Below, piece by piece: positions 11,290-23,340 of a DNA stretch of 64,000 nucleotides. Origin of the DNA: Actinernus sp. WN-2022 (lineage: Eukaryota; Cnidaria; Anthozoa; Actiniaria; Actinernidae); NCBI GenBank assembly GCA_030867875.1, contig JAOWCC010001751.1, positions 25,040,369-25,104,368 on the forward strand, read 5' to 3'. Each line of letters starts with the position of its first letter. The first letter of the stretch is position 1. The position numbers and the translations under genes are program-made. The notes under the pieces were generated by a model. It was not told where the DNA came from. It made no database searches and saw nothing but the letters and a program-made list of their open reading frames with translations.

Positions 11290-14200
11290 TGAACAGCCCC
11301 GTTTTCTCTGACCGAAAATTATTGTACTCTTTTCTGTCCCAAGAGGGTACACTGATGCGTAACACTGCCCCCCTTTTAAGTCTCAAACGGCCCAGATAAC
11401 ACACTATCTAGGGATAATTGTAAAGTAATCTACAGCAACGAGCACGTACTTATTGACATTATGAGATAGAGGAAGGGGTCCCATAACATTGATAGCCATC
11501 CATTCCATGGGAGCCCCAACATTGTACAACTGCAGATGGGGCCTTTGATTCCTTGGTGATCTTTTCTAGGTGCACACAGGTCACACTGCTGATACCAATC
11601 TTCTACGTCTTGGCGGAAATTCACCCAATCTAAGCGGAATCTAATCTTGCCTAATGTTTTGGCCACTCCAAAATGACCCGACTTAACTAGTCATGAAGCT
11701 CATGGAATACGTTACCACGATACGTCTTATGCAACACCAGCAGCCGGCTCACCTTCCCGCCATCCGTTGACTCCCAGAGGCGATAAAGTAGCCCATGCTT
11801 TATCGCTAGCGAGTTCAACTGTGCCCAGTATGCCATTGTTACCGCACTATGGCTTGCTACTCTCTTCCAGTGCACAGGGTCGCCGTGATAGTGTATCGGC
11901 ATTCGTATGACCCCTGCCTGCTCGATGCTGGATGGTAAAATCGTAGGCCTGGAGTTTCTCTAGCCACCGTGCTATTTGATTTGTTGGGTTGCAGAAATTC
12001 AGCAGCCACTGGAGTGACACGTGGTCTGTCCTGATTATGACATTTCTTCCATGTACAGGTATGGATGGAAGTGATCGACAACTCTCACCACAGCCAACAA
12101 CTCACAAAATAGTTCCGCTCGCGATGACTTAAACTTCTGCTATGGTAAGCAATAACTTGCTCTTAGCCTTCTTGTCTTTGAGACAGGACAGCTCCAGTTC
12201 CTACATTACGTTTTAGCAACACAATGATCTTACCAATCTTAGATTATGGCGACATTCTTCGGGGGGACAAAAGCAATACTACTCTAATGAAATCCCTTCA
12301 ACTTCTGCAAAACAGAGCAGCAAGGCTAATTTTAGATAAATCCAAGCACTCCTCTGCTCAGAGTCTTTGGAAGAACTTGGCTGAGCTTCCTTATCAGAGA
12401 GACGCAGAAAGCACCGTATTTTATTTGTTTTTAAATGTTTAAATGGTTTTATAGACTGGGATTTTACTTTTACTTTTAAAGAGACATGCACGACTATAAT
12501 ACTAGAAATAACAACGACATTTATAAGCCTAAATCTCGTAGTTCGTTTGGCCAACGTCGCCTTTGTTTTCATGCCATTCAGGGACTGGAATTTGCTGTCT
12601 AGATCTGAGAGCAGGAGAAACATTTTAAATCTAGATCAATTTAAACGCTTTATCTAATTAGTTATATATAGCAGTACGTTATTGTTGTTATTATTATTAT
12701 CTTTTATAGCTATTTTTTAATTAATACTTTATATTACTAGATTTTAACCTTTTTAGATTGATAGACATTTTATATATTTTTATTTTTTTACTCTAATACA
12801 GGTTTGCCTCCTGTATAAATATTTAAATTATTATTATTATGTGTTGAGAATGAAGGTACCCTCGAGTGCTGGATAACCTAGGATCGGCGCCGATACTAGA
12901 ACTGTATTGAGATTCTCAAATGCAGCGATATTGTTAGATTTAGTATTTTTCTACAAGTGTAGATCAGGTTCAATCCGGCTAAACATAGACAACTATGTGT
13001 TGTATTGTAATTACAGTCGCTCATGCCGTGTTAATTCAGCCTTGTATCTAAATGTGCTGCCATCAAGAACTTGTCTCTTCAGAGACATCTTCTTTGTCAG
13101 AATAGCAAACGTATGGAATGCTATTCCAGATGCTCTAAAGGCTAATCAGTCGCTTCCGTCCTTCAAAAAGAAGCTGAAACACTTCTTCAGTGTTGCCACA
13201 CGTTTTTGATGGCAATAACATCCGATCGTATAAGTTAGTTTGTCCCAAGTGTCACCGTGTAAATACTATGCGTGTTTGTAGCTGTTAGCCACTAGCACAT
13301 TCTCCATGCGATGGTTTCTCCGGTAGGCGGGGTGAGAATGCTTGTGCGAGGCTCACACAACGGGCGGTCCTTTTCCAAGCTTTGCATTGGCACTTTTACT
13401 AGGCCGGAGCTCCATTTAATCAAAAATCGACTATTTTGTTTTGCTTTCTTCTATTACTTGATATTTCCATTTGTCATTGATATATTTGTGCTAGTTTTTC
13501 TTACTATGGGTAATTTGGGTTGAGTCTTCAGGTTTCATATTAGGGGATGGGTTGATAGGTGTCTAATACCTTGTAGGGGAATTCGTTTCCTATTGTATTT
13601 ATGGCCTGCCACATACATTCTTCACTCCAAACTAACTCTTGTTTCTTCTCAGTCAGCTAGCTAGCTGTTGCAACGGCCGTGCCATGTCTGCGAAGCCTGG
13701 TACAAATTGTCGATAATAGCCGCAAAGCCTAAGAAAACTACGAAGTAGGTATGGAACAATTATCTATGGTTGTCACCTTTTCTAGATCAGCAGCAACCCC
13801 TACCTCACTCACGCGTCTCAGAAAGCGAATTTTGCGGTGGAATAGTTCACATTTTGAAGGCTTCAGCTTTAACCGTTGCAAACGTTCCAGTTCTTCGTCA
13901 AACGTCTTTAAATTACATCATCTATGTATATCAAACACACCATGTCCCCTAACAAATTTTTAAATAATCATTCAAAAGTCGTGGGGCTATTTGCAAAGCC
14001 CACATGGCTTAATTCGGTGTTGCCACAGTCTAGTACCCATAGTACATGCAGTCTTCTCAGCGTAGAATCAATCCTTGGTAAAGGATATGAGTCTTTAAGA
14101 GTGATATCCGGTTTAGCCTCCTGTAATCAACACAGAAAGGTGTTTAGCTATCATTTTTCTTAACAAGTACGATGGGCGAGGCCTAGGGGCAATTCGACGG

Positions 14201-16105
14201 CTCGATGATGCCCTGTTCTCCCATCTCTCGTATAGCACTCTGCTTAACAAACGACAATCCACGTGGTAGTCTATCATGTGATGCACCACGTTGGTTCTTC
14301 CTAAGTCACCGAATACCCTTGAGAATATGTCTTGAAAGTTCGCTAATAACTCTTGAAGATATCGTTGCTAACACGTATTTAATTCAGAGGAGCTGCATAG
14401 GTAGATATCTCTCAGGTGCTCTGGTAGGGCAGTAGTATCCGGCCTGGATGGTGTGGATGGCGTGCCTGCAGGCTGGATGGCGTTAGAGGTATCTGAATGG
14501 CATCTTCTCGGCAATTGGGGTTGCACTGTAGTAATATTCGAGCTCGTGTCCACGATAATTCTGCATGGGACGTCGCTGACTGAGCCAGCAACCGGTAGTC
14601 CATCATCTTGATGCGTTATAGCTCCCGTCTCGTAAATTACAGGTTGGGAAGTTATCAACCATGTGGCCGGACTTTGCCATACAAGCCCGGCCCCATCTAG
14701 TTTTCCTGTTGCTGTGACTTGACATTATAGTTGCCTTCCTGATTCATCTTACAATCGCGACGGATGTGTCCTTGTCTACTATACTTAAAACACATTCCGT
14801 CTCTGGTTCTGTTCATCCTCTGAAACCTCTGTTGATCGATCAGCCAAATATTTCTGCATCAACGTCAAAATCTGTGTCAGCTTGTTTTCGGCTTCCTTAA
14901 TCACTGTCACTCTGACTCCCTTGTTTATTCTCAACCCTCCTCGCGTGCTCATCATTCTGTGTTGACAGGCCATATGAACAGATTCGAGCTCTAATGCTAG
15001 TTCAAGAGCACCTGGGAGACTCCGAGGCGGACTCTGCTTCAGGCGTATCCGCAAGTCCTCATTTGACAATGCTTTGATAAACTGATCCTTAGCAAGTTTG
15101 TCCCTTGTATGTTCAGGTACGTCCGGCTAAGTCTGATGCGACAGGCGCTCTGTATCCTCCGTCAGTTCCGGTATCTCTCTCTTGGGCGCCTCATTCTGTT
15201 CCTGAAACGAATTCTTGATAATTTTTGCTGATGGGCTACCCCGAATCTGCTACGTAGCGCAGTCACTAGAGAACTGAAGTCCCCACATGCTACCTGTGAC
15301 AAGTTACCCAGTACTGATAGAGCCGAGCCCTTCAAGTTGCTTGCTAAAAATGCCGTTTTCTTTGTTCTCCCCAAACATTCATCCTAGCTATAATCTCGAA
15401 CTACGCAAAGTATGATTTCTATGGTGTTAGGCCATCAAATACTCTAGGTTTTTTAATGAGCCTTCCTCCTACACCTCCACTCTGGGCGACAGACACTACT
15501 TCAGATCAGGTTCGATCTGTGTTTGGTCAACGACCTCTCCCTTTATTGAATCGGCGGTCGATATCTCGTATTTCGGTGACATAAGTTTACTAACTTTTCT
15601 CAGTATTTCGTCTCGCAATTCCATATTATTATTTTATTATTTGCTTATGCAGCCTTTGGTCACGACTCGTAATTCCTCGGTTTCAGACGTCAGATAATCA
15701 ACTTGTCAGTGTACATTCTAGTTGTCGTTGATTACTTCCCCAATATTTTTCTCGTTTTTCTTGAACCGGGGTTCTATCAACAAAGCTTGACTTCCTTCTA
15801 ATGCTCGCTCTGCTGTCGTAAGCTCCCTTTCAACATCTCTCTCTCTGTTTTCCTTTGCTTACTCCGACTGTCTTTCAATGGCGGCTAAGATTGAAATCGC
15901 TTCTGTCGAAGAACTATCGCGTATTCGCGGCAGGTCCAGTGTTAGATCTCCGTTAATTCTACCTTATAGCTGAAGAGAAGTTAATCTTCCTAGCCTAACA
16001 ACCAAACAGCCCCGTTTTCTCTGACCTCAAAACTAGTAGTCAAGCTCATTTCACAGTCATACTGTTCTAGTCTTTCCTGTCCCAAGAGGGTTCATGCACT
16101 GATGT
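11290..16105 (-). mobile_element. Decayed Ty3/gypsy LTR retrotransposon
   Basis: Minus-strand element in the ROCO intron 10798-16235. Related LTR sequence lies at both ends (shared CCCGTTTTCTCTGACC and CTGTCCCAAGAGGGT at about 11296-11350 and 16012-16095). A purine tract AAAAGGGGGG lies just inside the left LTR, whose start reads TGTTACGCATCAG on the element strand. In order it holds a gag-like segment (15162-15374, 14785-15069), a zinc knuckle whose second Cys is Tyr (about 14770), a protease-like DTSS patch (about 14560), RT pieces including YIDD (about 13925) and SFLGFA (about 13720), RNase H (about 12010-12200) and an integrase H2C2 region (11560-11900). Stops and frameshifts break every part, and most of the integrase core is missing. 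Confidence 0.85.
12205..13520 (+). mobile_element. LINE 3' fragments inserted in the gypsy element
   Basis: The gypsy reading is interrupted here by plus-strand sequence. At 12224-12650 is the C-terminal end of a non-LTR reverse transcriptase, with NRAARLILDKSKHSSAQSLW and, after a frameshift near 12435, a typical W-N-L-L-S end. At 12907-13209 is a second, different RT C-terminus (FVRIANVWNAIPDALKANQS then FKKKLKHFF). Both are 5'-truncated and non-functional. Whether this was one insertion or two is not clear. Confidence 0.65.
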
Positions 16106-16235
16106 GAAACAATATGGTATATCAGTTTTCAGTTTCAAGATCAATGAAATTGGTTAAAATAATTCAACATCTTAAACATGCTATGATTAATAACCACTGA
16201 TAGTATTATAAACATTCTTTAATATACGGAGGTAC

Positions 16236-16370
16236 CTTGCTATTTAGAAATGACAAGATCTCTTCAAATGATGGTCTTCCAAGTTCGTGAACAGCCTTAC
16301 TGCATCGCTCGAGCAAAGTGTACATCACTTCAGGACAAAATATACTGAAGTGATGGCCTTCTGTCAAATT
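16236..16370 (-). CDS. ROCO gene, kinase subdomain XI exon
   Basis: 45-codon exon, phase 0 at both ends, acceptor TTATTTTCTAG and donor AAG|GTACC. It encodes NLTEGHHFSIFCPEVMYTLL, then ERCSKAVHELGRPSFEEILS. This is the C-terminal lobe end of a tyrosine-kinase or TKL-type domain: CPEVMYTLLERC replaces the usual CP.E.Y.LM..CW, and GRPSFEEI holds the invariant Arg of subdomain XI. The next exon in the gene begins the SH3 domain. Because the exons for subdomains VIII to X were not found, the upstream junction is not proven. Confidence 0.78.
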
Positions 16371-16509
16371 CTAGAAAATAAACATTTAATGTATATATAT
16401 CATGACATATTTAAGGGTAGAGACTGGTGATTTTTTATTGACAAATACATTGACTGTACGATGAAAAAAATATTGAATACTGTCAGGAGCCCATTACCAG
16501 GAGCGTTCC

Positions 16510-16612
16510 TATGTCATGGGCTGGGGCCCCTAGCCGCCATGTTGGTGCCCTTAAACAATAGATTCCTCGTTAGCTTCTTTTGTTGAGGCACCAACATGGC
16601 CGCCATGCCCTT
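16510..16612. mobile_element. Small TIR repeat
   Basis: GCCGCCATGTTGGTGCC at 16533-16549 is inverted at 16587-16604, with weaker outer pairing. It is a short foldback in the intron upstream of the subdomain XI exon. No coding content. Confidence 0.55.
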
Positions 16613-17317
16613 TGAATCTCTGGGGATTGAGTGAAAGCCAGTAATTCGAATTCCCTAATAATGAGAAGTGACGTTAGCTATCTGATTGGCTAAGACAACA
16701 TGGCCTTTGTGGATTGGCAACAGCACTTGTACTGGCTTGTTTTTAAGATTTAAAAACTCTCTACAGCGATTATGTTATAACCGAATTAAACATTTTCGTG
16801 CGCAGAGGATTGTGGGTAAATGTACAAGCCGCCATCTTTATCGGCACGGTTTGTGCATTGCCTATTCCTTATTTTAAGTACCTTAAAGTTTTGTTTTTGT
16901 TATCATAAATATCAATTCTACAACAAGTGAATAGTTCAAAAGTAGACTTATTTTATGTTGCATATGTGAGTTATAATTTGTAGAGGTTTATATTTCCAAT
17001 ATACTAATGAATGCGACATCTACCGAGGAATCCATTGCCGGCATTTCTTTGTCCTTGTGAATGATCAACTATTCTCTGATTTAGTCAAAATATTTGGTAA
17101 AATCACTGAAACAAACTATAAGTTAAATTATCAAACTCATTAATAATTCATGAAGCAAAAACAAAGGAAATCACCGACCGATAAGTGATCTTTAAATCGG
17201 ATACAGATTTCGTCCTGATTTACATAAACTTTGGCTTCGACTTCTAGGCCAAAATAAGTCGTATCGCCAAAATAACTGAAAACATGACTCTCTACATCTA
17301 GACGTTTGATAAGTAAG

Positions 17318-17412
17318 ATAAAGAATGAGTGGCCGATCTTTATCCGATTTACGAACTCGAGCTGAAAGCAAGATTTTGTAAATCGGATAAAGATCGGCCA
17401 CTCATTCTTTAT
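17318..17412. repeat. Perfect 35-bp inverted repeat
   Basis: Arms 17318-17352 and 17378-17412 are exact inverses (core AATGAGTGGCCGATCTTTAT) around a 25-nt loop. It lies inside a larger dispersed repeat (about 17000-17590) that is also seen at 21060-21510 and 57790-58145. Confidence 0.75.
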
Positions 17413-18599
17413 ATATTACTTATAACATGGATGTATATAAAAGGTCATTTATCTTTACCAGCTTGTTTTTCGTATTATTAATTCATCCTGGGTAGACATC
17501 ATATTCGTTAGCATATTGGTGATATAACTGAACCTAAGGAATGTTCTACTATTCAACTACGCACTTGATGTAGAATCAATATTTAACTATCCTAGGCACC
17601 TTTATTGATGGGTAACCAAATAACGTGGCTTGTTCTGATAGCTACAGTAGCCTAAATGCTGCAGTGCTATATTCTACACTGGATTCTTCACCAAAGCAAG
17701 GCACAAACTACCGACGTCAAGCTTTAATAAGCCAATTTAACTGAGGACATGGTAGTAAAAATGATGAGGGCAGGCTATAGCTAGCTGTTATTAATGGCAC
17801 CAATGAATGCTCGCAAGTGAGACACAAACCTCTTGCACCCAGGGTGCACTACAGGTATTTTGCAAATAATTTAACCATACGAGCAGTGCAAACTATGGTT
17901 GGAGTACATATACACAGCAAGGCGCAATACTTTGTTTGCAATCAAATACGATCTACACGATTAGCTTCACAAACCTTTTTGCGGTTGATGGGAAGAGGTC
18001 GCTTCCTCTCTAGAAAAAAACAAGTCCTCTCGACAAAGTATGCAAACCAAGCAATCATATCAGACTTGTTGCGTATAGATGAGTTACCAAGCCAATGTAG
18101 TTCAGACGCCTTTCTGTTTCAGTAATGACAATTAAAATATTAAGTTAGTGATTTCTTATTTGGGTTTTATTGATTTCAGTTTAACAATGCATGCTATTGA
18201 CGATATCCACAGTTGCAGTAACTTACTACTAAAAGTAAAGTGAAGCAACATTATTTAAAGGGGCTGTGTCACGGTAATAGGCTTTGCGTTCCGGGCCGGA
18301 ATCGAAACAGCAATTTTCACCGTTTTTGATGACCTACCGAACCTCTCGGCCATGTGGGATGCTTAAAATCAAAACAAATATGCATAAATGACCAACAAAC
18401 AGTATATTTAAACAGTCTCCAGGGAATATATTGAAAATCCTTTCAATCAAGCATTGAAGGAGGGAAGTTTAACTATTTGTATCAAATTAAAGCCACCAAG
18501 CGAGCGATCACTCGATACATGCACAGTACCATGACATAGGTCCTTTAACGGCAGTAGCTCATATCATCTTGAAAAACCAACATTTCTAAAGTCCAATTC

Positions 18600-18790
18600 G
18601 ATCTGCACATTTCAACTGACGAGCTACCTGAAGCTCCTGAGTTTCACGACTGGGTAAATAGACCATTTACATTGACTGATCATGATAAACTTGAGGGAAA
18701 CATACATGTATGGATGAGTTAGTGTCCTTATCTGGAAAGACATGAAGACCTAACCATTTGGAGTTTGAGAACGAGATTATGTCAAAGCTA
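18600..18790. repeat. Dispersed repeat, copy 1
   Basis: The block around AAGACATGAAGACCTAACCA (18740-18770) is related to 22860-22990 and 62345-62520, which share GGCAGCACCTTCTA and TTATTTTAAGACCCTGAGTG. Its left part carries CCAATTCGATCTG, also found in the SINE at 28025. The surrounding stretch 17820-18600 holds an unsupported plus-strand ORF (102 aa) that I do not consider a gene. Confidence 0.45.
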
Positions 18791-18984
18791 TTTGCTATCA
18801 ATAAACTATTTGGCAAGCCATGGAATGATTATGTTTTTATTAAGCACTTGCATTGTAGTTGACTTATACTGATGCGCTATAAACAAGACAAGCTGGTTTC
18901 TTACGTCAAAACAGGCCAAGCGTTCCTCCGTAGAGCAAGAAATGAAAGTTCATTATTCTAAATTTGAATTCATTCTGACTTTGT

Positions 18985-19650
18985 TTCAAAATAATAATAA
19001 TAATAATAATAATAATTTAAAGAGGGTAATACATAATAGTGTACAACACTAAGAAACCTGAAGCCCTCATTACAATAATACAATACAATTATATAAAATA
19101 CTAATATACTAATAACGCTATACATATGAGCTATTTAATAAATATATAAGCTAACTATAACAGATACGATGTAAACACCAAAGTCACCATCCACCCACCC
19201 CCCACCCTCGCAAAAATGTCAATAAGCTAAGCCCCCTAGTCTCCACTTCCCCACCCAGAGAAATGTAAATAAAAATGCTTAAATTCTAATGTAAATTCTA
19301 AAATCTGAGATATTGCCAAAAAAATACACTTTTAAAAGAACGATAAAATAACATATGTTAGGGTCTGAAATGATTAAGAGAAAGCTGCTCATTCAGTAAG
19401 TATTTCTGATAACATTTCTTGAATGAGTGGACATTTGGCAGCTTTCTCAAGTTCAAAGGCAGACTGTTCCATAAGCTTGGTTGTACTGTCTGAAAAAGTT
19501 ATTCCACCTTCTGTCTTACGTATAAAAGAAGGACAAATAAAATTTGTGTCTGCGTATCTAATAACTTCCATTATTAAAGCGAAACTTGCAAAATCAAAAT
19601 TGACCCCAGTCGAATTTTGATTGTATTTATGTGCAATAGGCTGGTACATT
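18985..19650 (-). mobile_element. LINE 3' end, minus strand
   Basis: Between about 19380 and 19640, two minus-strand frames together give a non-LTR reverse transcriptase C-terminus (SFIRKTEGGITFSDST, then in the next frame LWNSLPLNLRKLPNVHSFKK). The element ends in an (AAT)n run at about 18990-19015, the usual tail of these elements. It is frameshifted and 5'-truncated. Confidence 0.6.
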
Positions 19651-20165
19651 TTATTTCATAGCGTATTTGAATTCAGCCGTTCTTTATAGGGCTATACCTC
19701 AAACGCTAACCCCTAAAGAACGGCTGCAAAGGAGACTACTTTGAATTTTGCAAGCTTCATTTCAACAATGGAAATTTGAAACGAAGAGGAAATCAAATTT
19801 CGAATAATGAACATCATTTCTGGCTCTAGGGAGGAATGCTTGACCTGACTGTAGAACCATTCCCACAGTCCACTCAATCTTCTACAAGTAGAGTACCCAC
19901 AGTACATTTTAATAACAAAATAATGCTGTACTTTGGAGGGGTGGACTCCAGTACCGAAATGACAGGGGTGCTTGGTGGTAATTTTGAAAATGACCCCCTA
20001 AAAGGTATGCAGATATAAAATTTATTAAGTGATTCTTTTTATTTTTAAATAAATTATTCTAAACCGCTAAAAGGTATGACTCGGGTTGCATAACTAACTC
20101 CAGCAAATAGGACCCCTAAAAGGTACGGTTATGAGAAGTTTTACCCATAAAAGGAGTGCAAAGCA
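19650..20165. repeat. Dispersed repeat carrying CCCCTAAAAGGTAC motifs
   Basis: At least four variants of ACCCCTAAAAGGTAC occur here (near 19989, 20066, 20110, 20148), matching a second cluster at 44030-44800. No ORF with recognisable homology. Confidence 0.5.
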
Positions 20166-20986
20166 CCGCCGTCAGTTCAATATAGGGAGTCCCCAAATGG
20201 CGATTTGGCATCCACAAGAATCTTAAACTACAAACTAATAACACGGGCAATTTCTAAATGAAGTTTTACCACTAGACACCGTCTACCTATTGTACAACGG
20301 TTCACAAAACAGACATATGGTGATGTTTATAAGCCACTTTCAATACCATGTGCAATGTTCATGTCATTTATTGTCTTTTGTTTAAACTGGTGGGCCTATT
20401 GTTTAACATCTACCTTCCCATTAAATAATAATAATAATAAAGGCTTATTCACAGCCTATCCATTCTAATAAATGGCTCTTCATCTGTGACGATGAAAATA
20501 AATACGATATAACAAAATAAGTAGATATTATTATAGATAATAATAGTAAAAAGTTATACTATTACACAAATATAAGTATAAATTATGATATTTACATCAT
20601 CATAAAATCACCCTGCTTCCTAGTAACAACGACACACCCCTAATTAAGGTAGCTAATAAAATTTCAGTTTAAAATTACCCACCACCCCACCTTACCCCTA
20701 GCCATAGAAGACTTAAGGTCAGGATAGTTAAATTATCTGTGGTCATGGAAAACTCGCTGTTAAGGTATATAATACAGGCTAAGAATTCACCAGAAACTTT
20801 CTGCTAAATAATAACCAATCAAATCGAATAATGACAACTAATCGAATCAAATATATTTCTTATTTCTTAAATAAACAAGGATTTGTACAACTGGGCATAC
20901 CGGTAATCCTGAAACTGGTCTTTAACATTTGGCCATGTTTAGAAGATTGACCCTACAAGATTTAAAAGTACAAAATGCATACTCAC

Positions 20987-21039
20987 ATGGCAGTTAAATT
21001 ATCCTTAGGATGGCATCCCCAAAAGCCAGATATCTTAAT
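20987..21039 (-). CDS. ROCO gene, kinase subdomain VII exon
   Basis: 53-bp exon, phase 0 in (acceptor CATTTTACAG), phase 2 out (AT|GTGAGTATG). It encodes IKISGFWGCHPKDNLTA. It lines up with the K-I-S-D-F-G strand and turn of protein kinases and follows directly on VFVMTPEK from the previous exon. The metal-binding Asp and the Gly of DFG are replaced (G-F-W), so magnesium coordination is not expected. The next coding exon was not found; by phase it must be 3n+1 bases long in total to meet the exon at 16370. Confidence 0.65.
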
Positions 21040-21164
21040 CTGTAAAATGTAATTGTTATTAAAGTTCAAATCCCATCATTAGCATATTGGAAATATAAAC
21101 CTTTATATCTCACAGACGTAACACCCAAATCAAGAAATATTCTACTGTTGGATTATTCACTTCA

Positions 21165-21449
21165 TCATAGTTAACAGAGTGGAATGGTTATGAAACCCGG
21201 CAAACTTCAAAGGGGCTAACAAAGGCGCTGCGATTTATGTTGGAAGGGGGTAAGACAAAAGATTGTGCAGGGTCATAGTTCATTAGCGTCCCCTGAACGA
21301 CTGAACTCACACGTTTCTATTGGCTGATTGATTAACACATTGGAATTTCTATTGTGTTTTGTGCAGGGTAGTGGTTGAAAAAAGCTAACAAAGACATATA
21401 ACAAAGAAGGTCGCTGGGTTTCATAACCATTCCACTCTATTAACTATGA
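21165..21449. mobile_element. MITE with 5-bp target duplication
   Basis: 285 bp with TIRs of about 33 bp beginning TCATAGTTAAC/TAGAGTGG and running through GGTTATGAAACCC, with one mismatch. Flanked by CTTCA on both sides (21160-21164 and 21450-21454). It is inserted within a copy of the dispersed repeat that includes 21060-21160 and 21450-21510. Confidence 0.75.
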
Positions 21450-21944
21450 CTTCATGTACAATCGATATCAGGTATAACTAATTTGGGCTTATATGCACTT
21501 TAAGTATTTTCAAGGCAAACAAAAAAGTGAATTTCACAGACATGTACAGTATCTTTTAATAAATTGTTACTTAATTCAATAAACCAAACAGTTAGTTTCA
21601 TTTTCACAACCAACTAAAAGTGAGAAGTTGTACTTTTTGGCATTCATACCACAGACAATTTACGATAAGCTTTATTCTCACTCTGAGTAGGTACGAGGCA
21701 GGGGCGAATCCGGGAAATGCAGAAAGAGGGGGCTGTGGCGTAAGCCGAACCTCGCGCTGTATAGACACGATTAGCTAGTGGGTGTGGGGGCATGTATCCC
21801 AGCCAACGAAATGGGGGCTGCTGCCCCCTCGGCCCCTCCCCTAAATCCACCCCTGTGAGGGGAAGAGAACAAGTTGCCATTTTAGTACTTTTCGTATTCC
21901 TCACTAATTACATGTGTTAATATATATAATAATATAAATACTAT

Positions 21945-22865
21945 TAATAATAATAATGACGACAATGATGATGGTCATGGTGGTCGTGATGGTGGTGGTG
22001 GTTTCTGCTGTTGCTGCTGCTGGTGGTGATGCTGGTGCTTGTGCTGCTGTTGGTTGTGATGGTGATGCTGCTGCTGCTTCTGCAGGTGCTGCTGCTGATG
22101 GTGATGCTGCTTCTGCTGGTGGTGATGCTGCTTCTGCAGGTGCTTGTGCTGCTGATGGTTGTGATGGTGATGCTGGTGCTGGTGTTTCTGCAGGTGCTGC
22201 TGCTGATGGTGATGCTGCTGCTGCTGCTGGTGATGGAGATGCTGGCGCTTCTGCAGGTGCTACCAGTTGTGGTTGCTGCTGGTGGTGATGGTGATGCTTC
22301 TGCAGATGCTGCTGCTTGTGGTGATGGCAATGCTGGTGATGGCAATGCTGGTGCTTCTGCAGGTGCTGCTGCTGATGGTGATGCTGGTGCTTCTGATCTG
22401 CTGGTGCTGTTGGTGGTAATGGTGCTGCTGGTTCTTCTGCAGGTGCTGCTAGTGCTGATGCTGGTGCTTCTGCTGATGGTGATGTTGGTGCTGATGCTGA
22501 TGCTGGTTCTGGTGCTGGTTCTGCTGGTTCTGCTGCTTCTGCAGGTGGTGATGGTGATGCTGCTGCTGCTTCTGCAGGTGCTGCTGCTGCTTCTGCAGGT
22601 GCTGCTGCTGGTGGTGATGGTGATGCTGGTTCTGCTACTGGTTCTGCTGCTTCTGCAGGTGCTGCTGCTGGTGTTGGTGGTGATACTGGTGCTGCTGGTG
22701 CTGCTGCTGATGGTGCTGCTGGTACTGGTGGTGGTGACGGTGGTGCTTCTGCAGGTGCTGCTGCTGCTGCTGCTTCTGCAGGTGCTTATGGTGATGCTGG
22801 TGCTACATAAGCTGCTGCCGATATGATGGTGCTGCTGCTGCTGCTGGTGGTGGTGATTGGATTAA
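21945..22865. repeat. Cryptic GCTG/GATG simple-sequence repeat
   Basis: About 920 bp made of TGCTGC, TGGTGATG and CTTCTGCAGGTGC units. It is open in several frames on both strands (for example 271 codons of Leu/Val from 22011, an Ala/Gly/Asp frame from 21956, and a Ser/Thr/His frame on the minus strand). The composition is explained by the repeat. It lies in the ROCO intron between the subdomain V-VI and VII exons. I do not call a gene. Confidence 0.8.
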
Positions 22866-22990
22866 CCAGTGGCACATCCACAAGGCGGCTCTTCATCCAT
22901 TAGTGGCCCTTTAAATTAAGTTGACATTCTTATCCAAGAAGACACTGAGAAAGAGATTGTTTCACAAAGGCAGCACCTTCTATTCAGTTA
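22860..22990. repeat. Dispersed repeat, copy 2
   Basis: The region from AACCAGTGGCACATCCAC to GACCCTGAGTGTG matches 62345-62520 closely (shared GGCAGCACCTTCTA and TCAGTTATTTTAAGACCCTG) and 18600-18790 more weakly. Confidence 0.6.
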
Positions 22991-23166
22991 TTTTAAGACC
23001 CTGAGTGTGGGTCTGTACAGGGTTTGACGCTTGGCATTCGTCACATCCAACTGGAACATTACCAATGAGCTAGCCAGGAGTGGGTTGATGAGGTGTTAGT
23101 AGCTAGTACTGGCTATGACCCTTAATGATATTCCTGGATTAAAATAACTGCTTTTGCTCAACTCAC

Positions 23167-23340
23167 TTTCTCTGGTGTCATAACAAAAACGGCAGCATCA
23201 CTTAACCCAAAATGAATAAGCCCTTTGTTATGCAGGTGCTGAAGTACTGATATCAGTTGTGGTAAAAGTCGACAGAACTTTCCAACAGTCAGCAGAGACA
23301 AGGCTTCAATGATATTACCATGTGGAGCAAACTCCAAAAC
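23167..23340 (-). CDS. ROCO gene, kinase subdomains V-VI exon
   Basis: 58-codon exon, phase 0 at both ends, acceptor ACTGCCTAG, donor GAAA|GTGAGT. VLEFAPHGNIIEALSLL is the hinge and helix D. QLISVLQHLHNKGLIHFGLS is helix E and the catalytic loop, followed by DAAVFVMTPEK. In an active kinase the loop reads HRDLxxxN. Here it is H-F-G-L-S-D-A-A: the catalytic Asp is Gly and the Asn is Ala. The fold is clear; catalysis is not expected. Confidence 0.85.

Noticed and set aside
16470..16510. Minus-strand WAPDSIQ reading considered as the missing kinase APE exon
   Set aside because: An in-frame stop lies directly upstream with no acceptor between, and the rest does not look like subdomains VIII-IX.
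17817..18125. 102-codon plus ORF
   Set aside because: No domain, no splice or poly(A) context, flanked by dispersed repeats in an intron.
22011..22826. 271-codon Leu/Val-rich ORF
   Set aside because: Explained by the GCTG/GATG repeat, which is open in several frames on both strands.
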